Origin: Marisa cornuarietis
Lineage: Eukaryota; Mollusca; Gastropoda; Architaenioglossa; Ampullariidae
DNA length: 64,000 nucleotides
Assembly: GCA_004794655.1 (NCBI GenBank)
Contig: SMMW01000501.1
Span: 1-64,000 of the forward strand
Direction: 5' to 3'
Within the stretch, counting starts at the first letter, position 1; each line of letters starts with the position of its first letter. Position numbers and translations under genes: made by a program. Under the pieces are notes generated by a model. It was not told the DNA's origin, ran no database searches, and worked only from the letters and a program-made list of their open reading frames with translations. Shown piece by piece: positions 1-13,276 of this stretch.

Positions 1-3000
1 GTTCCTAATAACACATCCTACACACAGCACACATCACATTAGTCGTAATACACTCCCTAGTCAATGTAGTTCCTAATAACTTATCCTACACACAGCACAC
101 ATCACACTAATCGTAATACACTCCCTAGTCAATGTAGTTCCTAATAACACATCCTACACACAGCACACATCACACTAGTCGTAATACACTCCCTAGTCAA
201 TGTAGTTCCTAATAACACATCCTAAACACAGCACACATCACACTAGTAGTAATACACTCCCTAGTCAATGTAGTTTCTAATAACACATCCTACACACATC
301 ACACTAGTCGTAATACACTCGCTAGTCAATGTAGTTCCTAATAACACATCCTACACACAGCACACATCACACTAGTCGTCATACACTCCCTAGTCAATGT
401 AGTCCCTAATAACACATCCTACACACAACACACATCACACTAGTCGTAATACACTCGCTAGTCAATGTAGTTCCTAATAACACATTCTACACACAGCACA
501 CATCACACTAGTCGTAATACACTAATACACTCCCTAGTCAATGTAGTCCCTAATAACACATCCTACACACAGCACACATCACACAAGTCGTAATACACTC
601 CCTAGTCAATGTAGTTCCTAATAACACATCCTACACACAGCACACATCCCACTAGTCGTAATACACTCCTAGTCAATGTAGTTCCTAATAACACATCCTA
701 CACACAGCACACATCACACTAGTCGTAATACACTCCCTAGTCAATGTAGTTCCTAATAACACATCCTACACACAGCACACATCACACAAGTCGTAATACA
801 CTCCCTAGTCAATGTAGTTCCTAATAACACATCCTACACACAGCACACATCACACAAGTCGTAATACACTCCCTAGTCAATGTAGTTCCTAATAACACAC
901 ATCTACACACAGCACACATCACACTAGTCGTAATACACTCCCTACTCAATGTAGTTCCTAATAACACATCTACACACAGCACACATCACACTAGTCGTAA
1001 TACACTCGCTAGTCAATGTAGTTCCTAATAACACATCCTACACACAGCACACATCACACTAGTCGTAATACACTCCCTAGTCAATGTAGTTCCTAATAAC
1101 ACATCCTACACACAGCACACATCACACTAGTCGTAATACACTCCCTAGTCAATGTAGTTCCTAATAACATCCTACACACAGCACACATCACACTAGTCGT
1201 ACTACACTCCCTAGTCAATGTAGTTCCTAATAACACATCCTACACACAGCACACATCACACTAGTCGTAATACACTCCCTAGTCAATGTAGTTCCTAATA
1301 ACACATCCTACACACAGCACACATCACACTAGTCGTAATACACTCCCTAGTCAATGTAGTCCCTAATAACACATCCTACACACACCACACTAGTCGTAAT
1401 ACACTCCCTAGTCAATGTAGTTCCTAATAACACATCCTACACACAGCACACATCACACTAGTCGTAATACACTCCCTAGTCAATGTAGTTCCTAATAACA
1501 CATCCCACACACAGCACACATCACACTAGTCGTAATACACTCCCTAGTCAATGTAGTTCCTAATAACACATCCTACACACAGCACACATCACACTAGTCG
1601 TAATACACTCCCTAGTCAATGTAGTCCCTAATAACACATCCTACACACAGCACACATCACACTAGTCGTAATACACTCGCTAGTCAATAAAGTTCCTAAT
1701 AACACATCCTACACACAGCACACATCACACTAGTCGTAATACACTCCCTAGTCAATGTAGTTCCTAATAACACATCCTACACACAGCACACATCACACTA
1801 GTCGTAATACACTCTCTAGTCAATGTAGTTCCTAATAACACATCCTACACACAACACACATCACACTAGTCGTAATACACTCGCTAGTCAATGTAGTTCC
1901 TAATAACACATCCTACACACAGCACACATCACACTAGTCGTAATACACTCCCTAGTCAATGTAGTTCCTAATAACACATCCTACACACAGCACACATTAC
2001 ACTAGTCGTAATACACTCCCTAGTCAATGTAGTTCCTAATAACACATCCTACACACAGCACACATCACACTAGTCGTAATACACTCCCTAGTCAATGTAG
2101 TTCTTAATAACACATCCTACACACAGCACACATCACACTAGTCGTAATACACTCCCTAGTCAATGTAGTTCCTAATAACACATCCTACACACAGCACACA
2201 TCACACTAGTCGTAATACACTCCCTAGTCAATGTAGTTCCTAATAACACATCCTACACACAGCACACATCACACGAGTAGTAATACATTCCCTAGTCAAT
2301 GTAGTTCCTAATAACACATGATACACACCGCACACATCACACTAGTTGTAATACACTCCCTAGTCAATGTAGTTCCTAATAACACATCCTACACACAGCA
2401 CACATCACACTAGTCGTAAGACACTCCCTAGTCAATGTAGTTCCTAATAACACATCCTACACACAGCACACATCACACTAGTCGTAATACACTCGCTAGT
2501 CAATGTAGTTCCTAATAACACATCCTACACACAGCACACATCACACGAGTAGTAATACATTCCCTAGTCAATGTAGTTCCTAATAACACATCCTACACAC
2601 CGCACACATCACACTAGTCGTAATACACTCCCTAGTCAATGTAGTTCCTAATAACACATCCTACACACAGCACACATCACACTAGTCGTAATACACTCCC
2701 TAGTCAATGTAGTTCCTAATAACACATCCTACACACAGCACACATCACACTAGTCGTAATACACTCCCTAGTCAATGTAGTTCCTAATAACACATCCTAC
2801 ACACATCACACTAGTCATAATACACTCCCTAGTTAATGTAGTTCCTAATAACACATCCTACACACAGCACACATCACACTAGTCGTAATACACTCCCTAG
2901 TCAATGTAGTTCCTAATAACACATCCTACACACAGCACACATCACACAAGCCGTCACACACTCCCTAGTCAATGTAGTTCCTAATAACACATCCTACACA

Positions 3001-3150
3001 CAGCACACATCACACTAGTCGTAATACACTCCCTAGTCAATGTAGTGTCTAATAACACATCCTACACACAGCACACATCACACTAGTCGTAATACACTCC
3101 CTAGTCAATGTAGTTCCTAATAACACATCCTACACATAGCACACATAACA
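1..3150. repeat. 68-bp satellite array, about 46 copies
   Basis: The window opens inside a head-to-tail array with a 68-bp period. Each unit runs from GTTCCTAATAACACATCCTA through ACACATCACACTAGTCG to CTAGTCAATGTA. About 46 units fit before homology stops near 3150. Copies differ by single substitutions and small indels, such as loss of AGCACACATC in a few units and CGCTAG in place of CCCTAG. No long open frame is maintained. The array continues left out of the window. It lies downstream of the last visible exon of the minus-strand REJ gene, so it is either intronic to that gene or beyond its 3' end. Confidence 0.97.
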
Positions 3151-3591
3151 GTAGGGCCACGAATGAGCCCCCATTAAATTAAATTAATGGGATACATGTA
3201 TACATGTGTGTGTGCCTGTGTGTATGCATGTGTATGTGTGTGTGCGTGTATGTGTGTATACATGCATACGAATGACGAATGATCGAGTATTTGTCTAGTG
3301 AGGTAGAGGAGTACCTGAATTGTTGGAGATGTTGCTATCTGCCTAGTGGTGCCGTAAGTGTTACTGTTTGTCTAGAGCAGTAGGAGTGTATCTGTATTGT
3401 AAAGGATTGTAATTTGACTAGTGCGGTCTCCTTTTCGAAAGTTTGCTGTAAAGTGAAGTGCTGGGAATGTTATGTACATAGCGAGGTGGACGTGCAGCTA
3501 AATGGCTGGAAATGTTGCTACTTATATAGGGAGGTGGAAGTATAGCCATAGTGCTGAAAAGGTTGCATATAGATGCTTGGTGGACGAATAC
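3151..3591. other. non-coding stretch after the satellite
   Basis: A short TG/TA-rich microsatellite-like piece lies at about 3195-3265, followed by unique-looking DNA up to the donor of the last visible REJ-gene exon. I see no gene here. Confidence 0.6.
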
Positions 3592-3837
3592 CTATAGTTC
3601 TGGAAATATTTTCTCGCTCCAGGATGACCAGAACGTAGACCGTGACACTGGAGGGCGTGACGGTGAGGTTGACAAGCGTGCTACGGTCACGAAAGACCTT
3701 GACCACGATTTCTTTTTCCGAATCTTGAAGAGGAAATGTCACTGTTCCCCACCGACGTTTCTCCTCTGCCGAATCTACGTCGTCATCAAAAACGATAAGA
3801 GACGTGGCATCAGCAACATTCATTAAAAATCGTAGCG
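3592..3837 (-). CDS. REJ-gene exon 26: last visible exon
   Basis: A 246-nt segment, phase 1 to phase 1, with donor ATAG|GTATTC. It encodes [20 protein letters not shown], then [20 protein letters not shown] and [17 protein letters not shown], a run of beta strands fitting the pre-GPS region. The acceptor (TAATGATAATAG) is weak. No GPS motif or membrane helix is in view, so the gene goes on to the left. Confidence 0.65.
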
Positions 3838-3946
3838 CTATTATCATTAGAGAACACCATCATGAAGAATTATTAAGCATCGTGTTGATCACCGTCAGTA
3901 GTTATCATCAAGAATTATCATCAGCCCTGAGATGGGAGACCATCTC

Positions 3947-3977
<31 letters not shown>

Positions 3978-5097
3978 ACATCAAGTTAGCACGTAAGCAT
4001 ACGTTTATCTAACATAAGCCTCCTCTCGATCTCTTGCGGAAGCGGTCGTTTACCTTATGTACACATGTCTGTAAACACACTTTTATCTCGTGTAAACATA
4101 TATGTCATGCGTAAGCAAACGTTAATCATGCTGAAACATAGGCATGTTGACATGTTAGACGCAATCTTCTAATATTCGTAATAAAAGGTTTTCAGAAAGT
4201 AAACAGAATAGGCGGTCTCTTCCAGCGAAATCAAGAGTTATAGGAAAGCGACAAACAGCAGCCAGACTCCCTGCCATCGCCATGATTTCAAGCGACGCGT
4301 GGACAAGTCAAGACAGGATATTTGAAGTCGGGCAGCACAGGGTTCTTTATTACAGAGCAGAAATACTTTCCAGATGAGCAGAAGGGCTTTCCTGGCAAAA
4401 ATCCAGGCAGGAAAGGGGTTGATCAGGCAAGTCGCAGTTTTTTTGAGGTAAGAAGCAGGTTATTTTTGTCTTTGTCTTTGTTTAATTTTAGCTGGGGATG
4501 AAGAGTAGCTGTTTTGGAGGCCAGTAGCAGGTTATTTCATGCGAACAGCGGACTTTGCTAAGCGGCATGATTATATTGCAGTAAGATGGGAGGGGAGAGA
4601 GAGAGAAAAAGAGAGAGACAAGGCACGGAAAGACAACTCACAATTGGCCTTCAGGAAGAGGTAAATGGGCTGCGGCAGGTCCGTCAGGTTCACGCGCCTC
4701 TTGGTGACTTTGTTCCACATGGACGCCATCACCATGGGGAGGGTCGTGTTGTCCGAACCATTGCCCCAGTTGTAGTAGTTGTTGGTCGTGGTCCCCAGCT
4801 GCACACAAGACGTAGTCAAGTGCTTAGCCTTATATCATCCGAGTCACGTGGTTGTGTGTGTGTGTGGGGGGGGGGATGGGAATGGCAAGGGAAGGGGACG
4901 TGTTTCACATAATTGTCCGGATGTGCTTTTTAAGGTTCACCTCCAGTATAGAAAGTGCCCAAAACTTGTTTTATTATGTTGTAGACCCTTCATACAGAAG
5001 CAATGATGCTTATGTACAGGCACCACATGTTACAAATATAACGAGCAGTATTTGGTGTTGATATGAGCTAGATGGCCGCCATAAAACGTGTATAACA

Positions 5098-5132
<35 letters not shown>

Positions 5133-7680
5133 GTACAAAACACAGACACAGACCAAACACGCACACACACACACACACTAGTACAAAACACAGACACCCA
5201 CGCACACAAACACAGACCAAACACGCGCACACAAACACACACACACACACGTACAAAACACAGACACCCACGCGCACAAACAGACCAAACACACGCACAC
5301 ACACACACACCTGCAGCTCTATATCGGACTCCAGTAAACGTGCAGGGAGGCTGGTGCTGTTGATGACGACCTCTACCTTAGACTTCTCAAGCTGTGCTTC
5401 CGTGCGGATGTCGCCCTGGTAACCGGGCGCCACCCACGTGGCACTCACGGCGCTAGTGTTGACGGTGATGGCGGTAGTGGTTTCCTCTCTCGACGTCTTC
5501 GCCAGCACCGCCGAGCCCACCGAGTCAAAGAAGGAATCTAGCTGCTCAAGCTTCTTGGAATTCTACCAGACAGCAACGCACAATTTGAGTGACCCCATGT
5601 GTAGGAAAAAAGAGAAAAAATCTAGTAAGAAATAGAACATACACTCACAGCCAGCTGAGACTTAAGAAAAGAAATATCTCTGCGTATTTACTAACTCAGA
5701 CAAACGGAATACACAAGGTCTAAGCATATGTCATCTAACGCTGATGAAGGTTATATTGTTCAAAATTTCAGGTGGACTTGTACATAAACCAACTCTTTAC
5801 TTGCATATACACTTTAATACGTGGTTGACATTTAATATAAATGTAAATATATAAATATGTTTGTGTATGTGTGCGCGCGCATGCATGTCTCTTTCCATCC
5901 CGTCTGGTCGGTCCGGCGGCGCACGACGGTTCAGAGGCTTGTTACTGATGCAGTTAGGACTGGTTGATTATGTTTGATCTCAGAATTTATTTAATTATTT
6001 TATGCAAAGTTAATTGTTTAAATGTATTGTCTGCCTTTGATAACTTTACGTGCATTCAAAACTTGTACAGATTGTACTTTGTAGTAAACCTGATGTTAGG
6101 GCTTCATTGGACCCTGTCCTGCCTGGCCATTGTGCTGTTACTGTTGCAGTCCTGATGCGGGTATCTGTCGTGGAGCTGCTGTCCTTTGAGGGTTACTCAA
6201 AACTGCTTACCTCTTCAAGCCGTAATCCGTTGATATCTGCTATAAAGACATCTGCGTTGCCGTCGCCAGTGGCCACGATTTTACTCTTGTCAGTGGTGGT
6301 CTCCATTCCTTATGCGTTTGAACTTTATGTCTGTCTGTTGGGAAGATTCTTGCAGTTCTCTATTAGTATCAGCTTTCAGACTGATGTGGTCTGCAAAGCG
6401 TAGGTTGCAAATCTGCTTTCCAGAGATGGAAATGGAAGTGTAATGATCCTGGAGGGTTTCACGCATGATTCTTTTAGATAATGTTAAACAGTACACACGA
6501 TAAGGCGAATCCTTGACAGACGCCTACAGCCGGGTGAAAGAAAGTTCCAATTTAGTAATTCTGTAGTGTGCTCAATGAACTCTTATACCTTTTAGATGTT
6601 AAGTTTTCGCATCACGTGTCATATAGCCTCTCTTGCCAGACTCTGTCAAAAGCCTTTTTAAAATCTATGAAGTTGTGATAAAAGTCCCGCTAATGCTAAA
6701 GATGCTTCTCTATATGGATGCAACGGTTAAATATTCGCTCATCTATGGTCCTACCTGGTCCAAAGCTAGCCTGTTCGTCTCCTAGCTTACATCTTGCTGT
6801 CGCTCGCTCACTCGTTTATCCGCGTCGCGTGGGTGTAGAGGATGACGTCACATGTACGGGTCTTGCCTGCACGTTTCTCATGCCTACGCTAAACACTCGG
6901 AACGCGCACTGTCCCCACCCGTCCCAAAATAACATTAGTCTAGGGTTTTCCTTACCTTCTGGGACTCTTCGAAGCTCTTCTTGGCTGCCCTGCGTGCCAG
7001 TCTGTCTAATACTATCAGCTGCTGCCTACAGAAGACAGAAGTAAATAAGGACAAGCCAGTTTGAATTGAATATGTATTCTGTGCACACGCTTCCAACGTA
7101 TATCACTTATAAATACGGCTTTATATTAGAGCACTCATTAGGCTCATTCTATGCTCACCATAAAAGTTACTTTTCCAAATATTTAACAGGTATAGATAAA
7201 AGGCAGGTGCATACTAGTGCCTTAATGCGGCAAAAAATAACTGCTAATTATATTGACAATTCTTTATTATTTAAAGCAGGAGCAGGATAAAGGATAAGTA
7301 GTACAGTAGTCTTTGTTGCATCTAGTGTTCCGCTTAAAGAGAAATAAAAACATGCATTAAAATTAGCCATTAATAAAAGCAGTGATGTTAGAAAGGATTT
7401 TAGGATCATTGTAATAATTGAACGTATTTAAACAGGTGTGTATGGAGTAATAAGGTACAATTTATTTATTGGAGAAAGACATAACGGTGGACAGAAAACA
7501 AAAAAGAGAGAGAAGAAACAATAGCTGACACCAAACAAAAAGAATAGCCTCTAATTTTTACCTGGCAAGATCGTCAAGGTAATCCAAGTTCAGACCGTCG
7601 GAGTCATTAAGAAACTTGTCGGAATCACTAAGCTTCTTACTGATCACCGCCACCACATTACGGATACTCTCCTGTTAATT

Positions 7681-7736
<56 letters not shown>

Positions 7737-8808
7737 CACACATATACTTCATAGAAAATTACAAAACTGATTGCTTATAGGGTTACTAAATTTACAAGAC
7801 TTCTAATTAACTTCAATATGTTGTTGATTAATTATTCTCTATTCACACCTGGTCACCATTCTTATCTTTTTATGATAAAGAAGATCACAATAAATAATTT
7901 TGGGAAGAGGCAAATTATTAGTGAATATACATTTTCGATCATTTATAATTTGCTATGCTTAAAACATTTTGTTAATTTTCCTAGAGAGATCTTTGAAAAT
8001 ACTAAATTGCTTATGTTACTATTGTGCCATTCGTGCATGAGGCGACAAGAAGGAAATTCATCCTTCATCGACCCCATAAAACTGGAGCGATTTACAAATA
8101 AATAATCCACAAACTTGCTGGATCATTCATTGGCTGCTTGAAAATGCATGTAATAATGAGCTATTAATGTCATTAACATTTGGATTAGTTGTTTTGACTG
8201 GGGTGGGGTGGGGGAATTTTACAACTACAGGCACTCACAGTGAAAAGAACTTTGACAATCCATGAAAAATGTTAGAGGAATTAAATATGGATAAGATGAA
8301 AAAAATTTGTCAGTGTTAGTATTAGGATTAAGGTTTGGGTTAGGGTTTCTATAAAAGGAAAATAACATTTTGCGGGAAACTATAAGCCATTATATTATGC
8401 TTGTGGGGCAATCTACATCAGAGATATAGAAGGGGTCCTATATTAGGAGAATTGTTCGTCTGGCAACCTCCCCCCCCCCGTGATCTTGCAGAACAAAATG
8501 TCGTGTCGCTAGTATTTTGTGAGACGATGGACAGATCACGTGGTGGAGGTCACCTCAGTTTTGTCGGTGATGGCGTCTTCTTCAGTGGTCAACGTCACCA
8601 AAGCTGGAGACGCCTGCATCACGGATGTGTAGCCGTCAGTCACTGTGTTGGTAAAGTACTCCAGCACCTGTTCACGCATCTGATAGAAAAGACCCACAGT
8701 TGCACACACACACACACACACACACGCGCGCGCGCGCACACACACACACACACACACGCACACACACACACACCACATAAATCTGGAGCAAATACCCACA
8801 AATACTTG

Positions 8809-8842
<34 letters not shown>

Positions 8843-9789
8843 TTTTCACGTACATGTTTATATACATCTGACTGTAGGTACTTATATTGTTGCCCTTAAG
8901 AATGATCATGCCTGAATGTTTGAATGCCATATTAATTTGCATTCTGTGATCGTTTATTCTAATTTACTGATATGTGTTCCAGCTGCCATGAAAACATCTA
9001 GAGTTTGCTGCTGTGAGTAATGTCACACAGACTGGTATATGAGAGGGACTGGACATAGTAATTCAGTTTTGACTGCGTAAAGTCGACGTCTTATTAACCA
9101 ACACAACCACATATCACAAAATACAACTAACGTCAGTCACTTGAGCTGCACATACAGCAGCTGCAACCGCAGAGACTCCTGTTCCTCTACAGCTTAGATG
9201 ATTATTTATAGTTTAAACAAATGATTTAGGAAGAAACGCTGAACTGTAAACAGTGAATCCGTAGTTTTTTTTCAACCGTATGCAATTTTGACAATTTGTA
9301 GCACATGTCTATGTGACGATCATTATTTGTATAGTCACATATTCAACAAATGTGTGTGGTTAAAAGTCACAGAGAATAGAACAGTTGAGAGGAACACGGT
9401 GAAAGTTGGCTGTGCCCTCCGTGTATCGAACTGAAGTGTCTCCGGGTTCCAACGCCAGTTCTGTAACCAACTGGCTACCCGCCTACCCTGGAAACCGGAG
9501 GAAGAATTATTTTCTGAATGGTAGGGAAATCTTGTTATTGACCTCAACACAATCGTGCGCAGAACGCATTGGTCTCTTGCAGACAAAAGAACCTGAGAAA
9601 ACCTGTGAAAAAAGTGAAATGTTCGTCGAGTGCATGAAAGTCGTGGCAGCTACTGGCGATGTACCTTTACCCTTCGCTGCTTAGATGTTGCATCAGACTT
9701 TTTCGAGGCATCATCTTTGATGTACTCGGACAGGGACACTGCATAGGTATTCTTACCTGCAAGGGACAAGCAGCTGGTCAACAGTAAGC

Positions 9790-9857
<68 letters not shown>

Positions 9858-12390
9858 ATCAATCATCATCATCATCATCAATCAATCATCATCCTTTACA
9901 GATATAATAATATCGAAAGATATATTATTACCAACTCTCGACATTTTCTCCTTTTTTGCGGCTGTTGGAAAAAAAAGAGCAATCGGGTAGACCATGAGAA
10001 CAAAGAATTTTTTTGCCTGCGTATGCCAACCAAACTCTCACACACTTCGGCACCACTCGCCTTCACACCAAGCGCGGTCTCTCTGAACTTGCTTCCACCA
10101 GCTTGTCTCGGACCAGTCGGTGCCACAAGTAATTGTTACCCCTTACAGGAGAATTTGAACTAGAGACTTTTAGCAGGTTGTGGGGTTAAAGAATTACCAG
10201 AATGTGGGGGAGGCGTAGTGTTCACTCGCGAGACCGCACGAACTGTTGGTTAACTGATTACCCAAAGTTTTAATAGTAGAGAAGAACGTTCTCGCCGCGG
10301 GCTCCGAACGAAACATGAATGCTCGTACAGACGAGGTACATTGTCGGTTTTAGTGTGATGTAAAACTGTGGTACTCATTCAATGAAAGCTTTTAATACTC
10401 GTATTTATCAAAACATTTTGGTATTAGACATTTTTGAAAATGTAGATGCTCGCTTTATTAAAAAAAATACTTTTAGGAAAAATAGTGTGAAAGACATTGT
10501 AGTTTTACTCACTGACAATGTTTGGGATAAAGAAAATAATTCTTTTTAAAATTTAACTTCGGGATACGTACGTTTCTGCTCTTCGTCGAACAGTGATCGG
10601 AGCATTGGGTAGACACAACTCTACCAAAGTACTTGGACCTTGAACACGGTGTTTTTCCAGTCACAGATTGAGAATTATGACTGAACTTTAGCAGGAAAAG
10701 TGAAAAGAGAAGGAATCAGTGTGAATGATTAGCTAATGTTTTTCTTGTTGGAAAATTGCCATCCCATATAGCTGGTACTGGTCACTTGAATTATGTGATA
10801 TGTTAACAAACTCTAAGTTTGATGCTTAGCTGAAATATTTGTTCAGAAAGATGCACTGAGTTCCATGTAAGAGTATTCTCATATTGCCCCTGGCCTTTTA
10901 CAATTTTTCCTTCTGGTTTTGATCTCGTTAGGGCTTAACGTTCGAGTCAAGCGTTGCATGGTCGTAGACGATATCCGTTCATATCTAGTGGAGTTTGTGT
11001 TCTGTCTCGTGAAAGACCTTGATGCTGCACAGTAAATCCACATGACATGGGCAGCCTTAGGGAATCCTTGTTCTTTGTTGAAAGAATTGACAATTGTCTT
11101 GAATGAATGTGTTGAGAGACGCAGCTGTTTGTGTCACAGCAGCACAGCTTAGCATCTGATGCACATTTGTCAAATATATTTGAAAAAAGGAATTAGGTGA
11201 AAAGAGCCATAACCTAGTGACCTTACGTGATAGGGAACAGTGAGTGGTTCACTGTGTCTAAGAAACTACACGTGGAAGGAGGAGGCCAGTTCAATACTTC
11301 CACCGCTCTTACCTCCCATGATCAGAAGCCAAACCCTTCTGTTCTTCAGTTCTGTAATCAGGGATAGAATTTTTGTAACAGGCCCAAACTGACCCTCCAC
11401 AGTAAACTAGTAAATTCTCTACATAATAAGTAGCAGAAGACCAATTGGGGGGTAGGGGAGTAGGGGGCTAGTGTTACGGATGGAACGTAATAACTAATTC
11501 GTAACAGTTAGATCATGTGACTCACTTTCCCAGTTGCCCAGTTCAACGGGTGACGACAGCTGTTCAGCGAAGGTCATTGGCAGGTCCTTGGAGTTATCAC
11601 CGGAATGAGCCATAGGGTAGACCTGCAACGATTGGTGGTTCATGCTGTGAAGCAAGTACATCAAGCTGTGTCATGCACTGCACTGCTGTATATGCTTTAT
11701 AATGATGCAGTAAACATGACGGCCACAGATATCACGATATTGTGCACAACACCTCGTTGAACGTCCTTCACGGCTTCTGAAAAGGTGTAAAATGCATGAA
11801 TCCCGAAAAAAACATCTCCAAGTTGTGTAAGAAAAATTCTGTCAAAGGGGTCTGAAAAAGTAAAGAATTTGGCGTCAGGAATCTGAAATATAAGAGAATA
11901 ACTCATTTCGAAAAACACTTTGTAACAAACGGGAGTCGAAACTTGATATTTGAACATTACTGGCTATCCAGATCTGCTGCTATGACACTAATTAGCTCTC
12001 GGCATCCTTGCACAACATTACCCAGCAGTAACTTAATCGGTTATATTTGTCAGGCAGTAGGCCCGCACTTCGGCAGGTATTTCTCACCTTGATTGCTTTT
12101 TCAACGATAGTAGAGTAGAACTTTTTGTTGGTGATTTCAACTCGGGCGATGCACTTGTAGGAAAGACTTTCATCCGAGTTGACTTCTCCAGCAGGAAACA
12201 CTAGTCCGTGTATAATGGGCTCAAAATCGGAAGCCAACAAATGTCCTTTCAGCGGAATGCAAAAGAATATCGTTGTCAAACTATCAGTTTTTGAAAAGAC
12301 AAATACACAGGCAGGTTCATAAATGTGGAGAGACTTACAGATATGAGCACAGGTTTGTTTTGAACGAGGCTTTTATTTCGTCAGTAAATA

Positions 12391-12458
<68 letters not shown>

Positions 12459-13220
12459 GCAAAACAGTTCTCCATTCCGCCTGGTGTGACTTTTCTCTCA
12501 GTCAACAACCAGACTTGCCAATGCAACAACAGATGCATGGTTCACGCTAATGAATGCATGAGTTCCTGACCTTTGCCAGGCTTGTTGATTGGCTGGACAA
12601 ACAGCTTGTACTCGAGGGGCCCCTCGGGGTCTGTCCAGTTGTGACAGTGCAGAGAGAACTTGGTCACCAGCGATGACCCAGACTGTGGATGTATGGTGCA
12701 GTCACCTCCCGCAGGAGCTCGTCCAAACGTGACGTCATAGTCTTCACTTCCACTCACGTTGTACTTTTCTGAAAAACCTACACACGCAGCGTCACAGGGT
12801 GACATAGGCAACGTCGTAAGGTACGTCACCATGTTACACATGTCATGTCATGTGCTGTATAAGAACTGTCTCAGTGTGTGATACATGCTAAGCGAGTGTT
12901 TCGTAATTAGTGTCACGGTGTCATGGCTACACAGGCCACGTCACAGCGTTACAATACTGTGACACAATATGCAGGTTCTGTATATAAAAGTGTCAGACTA
13001 AGAGACCGATATTAGTGTTACATGTGTCCTATCAGGGTCGCAAACCTGAAGCTACTATACTGCGTGCGACGTTCTACAGAAGAAATGTCATGGCGTTAAA
13101 AGGTCACATCACAACGTTACATTCTGTCTCAACGCTGTTTTGACGTAAAAGCCACGTAAAACGTTCCCATTAAAAATGGCAATCGATTGTACCTTTCAAA
13201 TCTTGTGCTACAGTTTCCAC

Positions 13221-13276
<56 letters not shown>

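Noticed and set aside
1..3150. CRISPR-like array
   Set aside because: The repeats are contiguous 68-bp units with no unique spacers, in an animal genome context.
9410..9490. Functional tRNA gene on the minus strand
   Set aside because: A- and B-box-like words exist, but no proper cloverleaf or acceptor stem pairing was seen; at most a SINE head.
11472..11506. Miniature element with TGTTACG/CGTAACA ends
   Set aside because: Only 35 bp, flanks are not a clean duplication, and no second copy was seen.
11697..11957. Minus-strand ORF beside exon 20
   Set aside because: No recognisable strand pattern, no in-phase donor; exons 19 and 20 join directly.
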